DNA of 6,815 bases from Alphaproteobacteria bacterium (lineage in GTDB: Bacteria > Pseudomonadota > Alphaproteobacteria > UBA8366 > GCA-2717185): positions 1 through 6,815 of the forward strand of contig JAESSL010000023.1 of NCBI GenBank assembly GCA_016764135.1, given 5' to 3'. How positions within the stretch are numbered: position 1 is the first letter of the stretch; each line of letters begins with the position of its first letter. Of the stretch, positions 1 through 4,212 are shown one piece after another. The notes under the pieces are model-generated. The model was not told the origin of the DNA, did no database searches, and saw only the letters and a program-made list of their open reading frames with translations. A program made the position numbers and the translations under genes.

Positions 1-1442
1 ACGACGTGATTGAGCGCGTCTGGGGCGGCGCCGCCATTTCTGATTCCACCCTGAACGCCCGCGTCAGCGCCGCGCGCCGCGCCGTGGGCGATGATGGAAA
101 ATCGCAATCCGTCATCCGAACCTATCCCCGTCGCGGTTTTCGCTTCGTCGCCGAGATCACCGAAACGACCGCGCCCCAACCGGAAGACGTTGACGCGAAA
201 ACAGAAGAGCCGAACATCCACTCACCCCTCTCTCAACAGCACATATCGAGCCCGGTCGTCGCGGTTCTGCCGTTCGACAATTTGAGTGCGGACCCTGATC
301 AGCAATATTTCGCCGATGGCGTCAGCGAAGACATCATTACTGCGTTGACCAAACATCGATGGCTTCGGGTCATCGCCCGCAACTCCAGCTTCTCCTTTCG
401 CGGCGACGCCAAGGACGTGCGAAAAATTGCACAGGCGCTCGACGCAGACTATTTGATCGAGGGCAGCGTACGATCTTTAGGCGACCGCATCCGCATTTCA
501 GCGCAGCTCATTCATGGCGAAACAGGCGCGCATATCTGGGCCCAAAAATATGACTGCGCCGCAATGGAACTCTTTAGCGTCCAGGACGATATTATTGAGA
601 CAATCGCTGGCCGCATTGAACCTGAATTGGGGCAATACGAGCGGCGCCGCATCCCAAAGACCACGCCGCGCGACCTTGACGCCTGGGGATGCTATCATCT
701 GGCGCTTTCTCATTTTTACAAATTCAATTCCGATGACAACGCGAAAGCGCAATCCCTGTTCCGGCGCTGCGTCGAGCTGGACCCTGAATTCGGCCCCGCC
801 CACGCTTGGCGTGCATACGCCATTATCCTTCGCGCGGTGTATTTTGAGGCCGATTTGACCCCTGACATGCTGGAGGAGGCTAATACTGCGGTTCGGAGAG
901 CGCTGGAAATCGACGATCAGGACGCGGTCGCCCATTTCGCCGCCGGACGCGTTTTACTGGCGTGTCGTGAGTATGACGGCGCCCTGCGAGAACTGGAGAC
1001 GGCGATTGATCTGAACCCCTGCCTGGCGCAGGCCTATTGCGGCCTTGGAGACTCACTCGCCTATGAAGGACGCATGTCAGAAGCCATCGGCCAATTTGAA
1101 AAAGCCATCAAACTGAGTCCCCACGACCCATTCCGATGGGCGTTTTATTCATACCGATCGCTGGCGCATCTGTTTCTCAAGGATTTTGAGGCCGCCGAAT
1201 ATTGGGCGAACACGGCAATCCGCGTCCCCAACAGTCATTATTGGGCGAACGCCCATCTTGTCGTCGCATTGTCTTATCAAAACCGTAAAAATGCCACGCA
1301 TGATGCGCTGGCGCATCTACTGGCGCGCAAACCGAACTTCACATGCGAGCGCGCGAAAAATCGACTATTTTATATCAAAAGCCCCGACCAGCTATCCCTG
1401 TATATCGACGGGTTACGAACCGCCGGATTACCGGAACAATAA
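1..1442 (+). CDS. Winged-helix / TolB-like / TPR transcriptional regulator (5' end outside window)
   Basis: Partial gene: the frame is open to the first base, and the GTG at position 6 is an internal Val codon in the typical stretch before the recognition helix, not a real start. Counting from that Val, residues 1-50 are the end of an OmpR/PhoB-type DNA-binding domain, with the recognition helix around STLNARVSAARRAVGD (14-29) and the wing IRTYPRRGFRFVAE (37-50). A polar linker (about 51-82) follows. Residues 83-182 match the TolB-N/FlgO-like domain of CadC-type and adenylate-cyclase-associated regulators (AVLPFDNLSADPDQQYFADG, then DADYLIEGSVR and GAHIWAQKYD). Residues about 225-440 form TPR-like helical repeats (for example 308-340 and 343-373). 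I see no transmembrane segment between the DNA-binding and TolB-like parts, so it is probably cytoplasmic, unlike CadC. The ligand and target genes cannot be read from the sequence. It ends with TAA five bases before the convergent lysR gene. Confidence 0.85.
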   Translation, partial: DVIERVWGGAAISDSTLNARVSAARRAVGDDGKSQSVIRTYPRRGFRFVAEITETTAPQPEDVDAKTEEPNIHSPLSQQHISSPVVAVLPFDNLSADPDQQYFADGVSEDIITALTKHRWLRVIARNSSFSFRGDAKDVRKIAQALDADYLIEGSVRSLGDRIRISAQLIHGETGAHIWAQKYDCAAMELFSVQDDIIETIAGRIEPELGQYERRRIPKTTPRDLDAWGCYHLALSHFYKFNSDDNAKAQSLFRRCVELDPEFGPAHAWRAYAIILRAVYFEADLTPDMLEEANTAVRRALEIDDQDAVAHFAAGRVLLACREYDGALRELETAIDLNPCLAQAYCGLGDSLAYEGRMSEAIGQFEKAIKLSPHDPFRWAFYSYRSLAHLFLKDFEAAEYWANTAIRVPNSHYWANAHLVVALSYQNRKNATHDALAHLLARKPNFTCERAKNRLFYIKSPDQLSLYIDGLRTAGLPEQ

Positions 1443-1447
1443 CCAGC

Positions 1448-2350
1448 TCACACAGCGCCGTTCATCATGAAGGACCGGAAGAGCCGTACTTTTTCCAGTC
1501 GATCCTTGGCTTTGGGCCAAACGAGATAATAGGATCGACCGCTGGCGACGGCGCCGCCATAGGGTGAGATCAATCGGCCTGCAGCAAGGTCGGCTTCGAC
1601 CGCCGGTTTCGGCGCGATCGCATACCCCTGGCCTTGAATAGCCGCTTCAATCGCCAGCGAGGGCTCGTCATAAAGCGGCCCCAACTGGCTATCCGCATTC
1701 TGAATGCCCACCGCGGCGAACCAGTCCGCCCAGGCGTTTGGATACAAAACGATATGCAATAAGGTCTCCCCGGTCAGCGCCGAGGCCTTGCGCGGCGGCG
1801 TCAGATCCGGGCCACAGACGATAACAAGGTCCTCGCGCAAAATCTCAACCATCGACAGGCTCGGACTCGGCGCAGGCTCCCCAAGCACCGCGATATCGAC
1901 GCCGCCGCCATGCATATCGGCGGTGGAATCAATGACGCGGAGATGAACGGAAACAGATCGATGCGCACGTTGAAATTCGGTCAGGCGGCGCACCAGCCAC
2001 CGACTGGCGTCATTGGTTGCGCCGATGGTCAGCACGGCGCTGTCTGGCCGTCGCATGATTCGCGCCACGGCCGATTCGAGGCCAGCCAGCGCGCGACGGG
2101 CCTCCTGCGAAAACTGCGCGCCGGTATAGGTCAGCTCAATGCCGCGCCCGACCCGACGAAACAACTGGCGCCCCAGATATCGCTCCAACGTCGCAATCTG
2201 GCGGCTGACCGCGCCCTGAGTGACGCCGAGTTCTTCCGCCGCCTTTGTATAACTCAAAAGACGAGCGGCGCTTTCAAAAGCGCGAACCGCATTTAACGGC
2301 GTACGGGGTGTTTTACCAACGTCTTCCACGGGACCGGCGTATTTCACCAT
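1448..2350 (-). CDS. LysR-family transcriptional regulator (GcvA-like), divergent from ribH2
   Basis: A 300-residue protein of normal LysR length. An N-terminal winged helix-turn-helix spans about residues 18-77; the core TKAAEELGVTQGAVSRQIAT (35-54) is a typical LysR helix-turn-helix, followed by LERYLGRQLFRR. The effector-binding domain runs from about 105 to 297. The start PLNAVRAFESAARLLSYTKAAEEL, the WADWFAAVG segment (207-215) and DLAAGRLISPYGG (254-266) resemble the GcvA subfamily. The ATG at 2350 is chosen because an in-frame TAA lies directly upstream (2351-2353) and the conserved domain starts about 18 residues in. No clear Shine-Dalgarno is seen. A good promoter and a perfect LysR-type palindrome lie just upstream, shared with the divergent lumazine synthase gene. 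That layout suggests the protein represses itself and controls ribH2. The effector is unknown; a flavin or riboflavin precursor is possible but is only inference. Confidence 0.9.
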   Translation of the reverse strand: MVKYAGPVEDVGKTPRTPLNAVRAFESAARLLSYTKAAEELGVTQGAVSRQIATLERYLGRQLFRRVGRGIELTYTGAQFSQEARRALAGLESAVARIMRRPDSAVLTIGATNDASRWLVRRLTEFQRAHRSVSVHLRVIDSTADMHGGGVDIAVLGEPAPSPSLSMVEILREDLVIVCGPDLTPPRKASALTGETLLHIVLYPNAWADWFAAVGIQNADSQLGPLYDEPSLAIEAAIQGQGYAIAPKPAVEADLAAGRLISPYGGAVASGRSYYLVWPKAKDRLEKVRLFRSFMMNGAV

Positions 2351-2362
2351 TTAATAGTTCAT
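2351..2362 (-). other. Possible three-codon upstream ORF abutting the lysR start
   Basis: On the minus strand the sequence reads ATG AAC TAT TAA and then directly the lysR ATG, in the same frame. If the lysR transcript starts near 2373, as the promoter predicts, this mini-ORF is the first thing a ribosome meets in a leader of about 23 nt with no visible Shine-Dalgarno. It could support termination-reinitiation into lysR. It is so short that chance is a real explanation. Confidence 0.2.
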
Positions 2363-2363
2363 G

Positions 2364-2380
2364 TATGAGATTTTCTCATA
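2364..2380. promoter_or_regulatory. Perfect 17-bp palindrome with T-N11-A: likely LysR operator
   Basis: TATGAGA (2364-2370), a TTT spacer and TCTCATA (2374-2380) form a perfect inverted repeat with 7-bp arms. Inside it, T2366 to A2378 gives the T-N11-A spacing with internal dyad symmetry that is the known LysR-type recognition box. It lies between the divergent lysR and ribH2 starts. It overlaps the last base of the predicted lysR -10 box and covers the predicted lysR +1, which fits autorepression. Its centre (2372) is about 32 bp upstream of the centre of a TTGTCT element facing ribH2, the usual geometry of an activation site near -65. Assignment to the adjacent regulator is inferred from position. 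Confidence 0.7.
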
Positions 2381-2408
2381 ATATAGAACAGTAAACATCA
2401 ATTGTCTA
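2380..2408 (-). promoter_or_regulatory. Predicted sigma70-type promoter of the lysR gene
   Basis: Read on the minus strand, TAGACA (plus-strand 2408-2403) matches the TTGACA -35 consensus at 5 of 6 positions. After a 17-bp spacer, TATATT (2385-2380) matches the TATAAT -10 consensus at 5 of 6. Transcription would start near 2373, about 23 bases before the lysR ATG and inside the palindrome. The match is visible in sequence; activity is inferred. Confidence 0.6.
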
Positions 2409-2430
2409 AGCAGGGCGTAATCCGGCACAC
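2402..2430 (+). promoter_or_regulatory. Candidate activator-dependent promoter of ribH2
   Basis: TTGTCT (2402-2407) matches the -35 consensus at 4 of 6 positions. At 17-bp spacing the -10 position (2425-2430, GCACAC) is very poor. A weak -10 combined with the LysR-type palindrome centred about 32 bp upstream of the -35 is what an activator-dependent promoter would look like. The -35 element overlaps the opposite-strand -35 of lysR. No FMN riboswitch (RFN element) is recognisable in the leader. This call rests mainly on geometry. Confidence 0.25.
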
Positions 2431-2454
2431 TCACAAGAGCCGAAACCGACGTAT

Positions 2455-2462
2455 GAAAAGAG
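2455..2462 (+). promoter_or_regulatory. Weak Shine-Dalgarno before ribH2
   Basis: The purine run GAAAAGAG lies 6 bases before the ATG at 2469. It is an imperfect but reasonably placed ribosome binding site and supports that start. Confidence 0.4.
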
Positions 2463-2468
2463 CGCCCG

Positions 2469-2969
2469 ATGAGCAATGCCCTGGACCCAGTCAGCACAGA
2501 ACGTAACCGCATCGCCTTTATTCAAGCGGACTGGCACGCCGACATTGTTGCGGAGGGCCGAAAATCCTTCCTCGCATCAATCAAAACCATGAGCTCGCGC
2601 CCATGGCCGGTGGACGTTCACGATGCGCCGGGCAGTTTTGAAATTCCGCTGCAAGCGCAACTCCTGGCGGAAACCGGTCGATACGCGGCCATCGTCGCCG
2701 CCGGCTTCATTGTGGATGGCGGAATTTATCGACATGACTTTGTCGCCCGAACCGTCCTGGACGGATTGATGCGGGTGCAGCTGGACATGAAAGTCCCGGT
2801 CATTTCGATGGTTTTGACGCCGCACCAGTTTCATGAACATAGCGACCATCGCCGGTTTTTTCTGGACCACTTCAAAATGAAGGGCGCCGAAGCCGCCGCC
2901 GCCTGCCTGCGCACCATTCAGGCCGTCGAGAAAATTCGGACGGAAGTGGCGATAGAGGCCGCAGCGTAG
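2469..2969 (+). CDS. ribH2: 6,7-dimethyl-8-ribityllumazine synthase, type II (RibH2-like)
   Basis: A 166-residue protein, normal length for lumazine synthase. The enzyme condenses 5-amino-6-ribitylaminouracil with 3,4-dihydroxy-2-butanone 4-phosphate to form the direct precursor of riboflavin, in the cytoplasm. Visible hallmarks are IAFIQADWHADIV (15-27) with the substrate-stacking Trp22, PGSFEIPL (54-61), GFIVDGGIYRHDFVARTV (79-96) with the catalytic His at 89, and VLTPHQFHE (115-123). The QxxWHADIV and DGGIYRHDFV forms are typical of the type II enzymes of Brucella and rhizobia, which form decamers, rather than the icosahedral type with GxTxHFDxV. The ATG at 2469 has a modest purine-rich site upstream. 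The gene stands apart from ribA/B/D/E within this window and is divergent from a lysR gene, which suggests dedicated control. All key residues are present, so it is probably active. Alphaproteobacteria with RibH2 often carry a second ribH elsewhere, which cannot be checked here. Confidence 0.92.
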   Translation: MSNALDPVSTERNRIAFIQADWHADIVAEGRKSFLASIKTMSSRPWPVDVHDAPGSFEIPLQAQLLAETGRYAAIVAAGFIVDGGIYRHDFVARTVLDGLMRVQLDMKVPVISMVLTPHQFHEHSDHRRFFLDHFKMKGAEAAAACLRTIQAVEKIRTEVAIEAAA

Positions 2970-2973
2970 CGGC
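2958..2973. other. GC-rich hairpin over the ribH2 stop codon
   Basis: GCCGC (2958-2962) and GCGGC (2969-2973) can pair around the six-base loop AGCGTA, which contains most of the ribH2 TAG stop. No T-run follows, so it is not a canonical intrinsic terminator. The 11-mer GCCGCAGCGTA recurs at 2992-3002. Confidence 0.3.
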
Positions 2974-3022
2974 ATATTGCTGAAACCCCTCGCCGCAGCG
3001 TAACGACGCACTTTGGAATCCC

Positions 3023-3040
3023 CGCCGCAAGGTCGCGGCG
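3023..3040. terminator. Candidate weak bidirectional terminator between ribH2 and the monooxygenase gene
   Basis: CGCCGC (3023-3028) and GCGGCG (3035-3040) form a perfect 6-bp GC stem with a six-base loop, placed between two convergent genes. Neither side has a U-tract: the plus side continues CGGCATAATT and the minus side GGGGATT. Placement supports a terminator role, but the missing T-run argues against an efficient intrinsic one. The rest of the 94-bp gap holds no gene that I can support. Confidence 0.3.
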
Positions 3041-3063
3041 CGGCATAATTCGTAACGAACCTG

Positions 3064-4094
3064 CTATATAAACGCTGGCATCACCTTTTCGGTGAACATC
3101 ATGAACGAGCTGTGGCTAAGCGGCGCGATCATCAGATAATCCATCGAATTGGTTTCCTGTAATCGCTGGATATCGTCGATAACCTTTTCCGGCGTGCCGC
3201 AAATCGCCACTTCATTCACATAACGCGCGACCGGATCCGCGTGCCCCTCGACGGCGGCGGTAATGACGTCGGGTCCCGCGGCGGTTTTTTGCGCGCCGGC
3301 GGCGGCGCCGCGAACATTTTCCTTTTTCCGCAAATACGAGCCGAACATGAATTCCGCGCCGCGTCGCCCGATTTCTTCGGCTTCCTGCTGGGTGGCGCCC
3401 AACGCAATCGTGCGCGCCATGGGGATGTCCCGCCCCTCAATCGAGAAGCCGTGGCTTTCAAGCTCCGTTTTATAATAGTCGCGCTTCGCCGCAATTTCCG
3501 GATGGGTCGCGTGCGGATCCATCATGATTGAATGGCCACTCTCCGCCGCCCAGGCCAGGGCGTCATGCGACGAGGCGGCGATCCAGACAGGCATCGGATC
3601 CTGGAGTGGCTTCGGCAACACTTCAACGTCTTCGAATTGCCAGAATTCGCCATGGTGATTAACTTTTTCGTTGTTCCAGGCCTGCAGCACGATATCCACG
3701 CTTTCCCGAAACTTGGCGTAGCTGTCCTTGGGCCCGATGCCGAACACTTTATGTTCGGTGGGATCAAACCCCCGACCAGCGCCCCAGTTCACCCGGCCGC
3801 CGGATATCACGTCCAGCAGCGCCACTTCTTCCGCCAGGCGCAGCGGGTGATAAAATCCCGCCAGCGAAATCGCCGTGCCGATGCGCAGCCGCTTGGTCGT
3901 CGCCGCGATATGCGTCCCCATAAGGTGCACGGACGGACACACGCTGTAAGTGCTGAAATGGTGCTCCGCAGCCAGACGGCGTCATACCCAGTTTCATCCA
4001 TAATTTTCATACGCTGGAACGCGCGCTCATAGACTGTCGGCAGCGGAACCCGGCGACCGGGCCAACTGAAAAATTGCAGAACACCGAACTTCAC
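3064..4094 (-). pseudogene. Luciferase-like flavin-dependent monooxygenase, frameshifted by a one-base deletion
   Basis: Two adjacent reading frames together encode one luciferase-like monooxygenase (TIM-barrel, FMN- or F420-using family). The first, from GTG at 4094, gives MKFGVLQFF through GYDAVWL (residue 42). It then continues as RSTIS and stops at 3807. The second frame continues the family sequence as EHHFSTYSVCPSVHLMGTH down to 3064. Restoring one base (a C on the plus strand between 3969 and 3970, where GCCAGCC is expected) yields WLAEHHFSTYSV, the well-known AEHHF motif, and a single 343-residue protein of normal length. Other family features are HPLRLAEEVALLDVISGGR (83-101), NWGAGRGF (103-110) and PKPLQDPMPVWIAASS (161-175). 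A Shine-Dalgarno precedes the GTG. The downstream frame has no further damage, so this is a very recent mutation or a sequence error. A start at the internal GTG (3942) would lack the first strand and the AEHHF motif and is unlikely to be functional. The substrate is unknown. Confidence 0.85.
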
Positions 4095-4103
4095 GACTAT
4101 CTA

Positions 4104-4111
4104 CTCCCTCT
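4104..4111 (-). promoter_or_regulatory. Shine-Dalgarno for the monooxygenase gene
   Basis: Read on the minus strand, AGAGGGAG lies 9 bases before the GTG at 4094. This is the strongest ribosome binding site in the window and fixes the GTG start of the frameshifted gene. A weak promoter candidate lies further upstream on the same strand: CTGAAA at 4157-4152 and ATTAAA at 4134-4129, with a 17-bp spacer. Confidence 0.55.
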
Positions 4112-4114
4112 CGC

Positions 4115-4185
4115 CTTGCACACGGCGCTTTAATGAGCCTTGCGCACATTGTTTCAGGGCGCGCTTTGTTTCTGGGCTTGCGCAC
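4115..4185. repeat. Three CTTGC(A/G)CAC direct repeats in the monooxygenase/uvrB divergent region
   Basis: CTTGCACAC occurs at 4115-4123 and CTTGCGCAC at 4139-4147 and 4177-4185, all in the same orientation, at start-to-start distances of 24 and 38 bp. The last two are identical and contain the palindrome TGCGCA. A GCGCTTT element also occurs twice (4126-4132 region and 4161-4167). The 118-bp region separates two divergent genes, so the repeats could be protein-binding sites. No known operator is recognised: the alphaproteobacterial LexA pattern GTTC-N7-GTTC is absent. Confidence 0.35.
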
Positions 4186-4196
4186 GCCCTGTCGGC

Positions 4197-4202
4197 TATA
4201 CT
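4197..4202 (+). promoter_or_regulatory. Candidate -10 box very close to the uvrB start
   Basis: TATACT matches TATAAT at 5 of 6 positions and ends 10 bases before the uvrB ATG. Transcription from it would start near 4209 and leave a leader of only about 4 bases. No convincing -35 lies 16-18 bp upstream (GGGCTT region). The absence of a Shine-Dalgarno before uvrB fits a leaderless or near-leaderless mRNA, but a single hexamer is weak evidence. Confidence 0.3.
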
Positions 4203-4212
4203 GGCCGAAGCC

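Noticed and set aside
498..935. 145-codon open frame on the minus strand inside gene 1
   Set aside because: It lies opposite the TolB-like/TPR coding region and shows no recognisable domain.
2351..2468. FMN riboswitch (RFN element) upstream of ribH2
   Set aside because: The conserved RFN sequence blocks are absent, and 118 bp that also carry the lysR promoter leave too little room for the aptamer.
3960..3975. Programmed ribosomal frameshift in the monooxygenase gene
   Set aside because: No slippery heptamer, internal Shine-Dalgarno or obvious stimulatory structure is visible; a plain deletion explains it.
3807..4094. A separate 95-residue protein upstream of the monooxygenase
   Set aside because: Its first 42 residues are the N-terminus of the luciferase-like family; the rest is out-of-frame translation of the same gene after the one-base deletion.
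4095..4212. SOS (LexA) box for uvrB
   Set aside because: GTTTC occurs at 4151-4155 and 4168-4172, but the spacing does not fit GTTC-N7-GTTC, and the E. coli CTG-N10-CAG form was not found as a good match.
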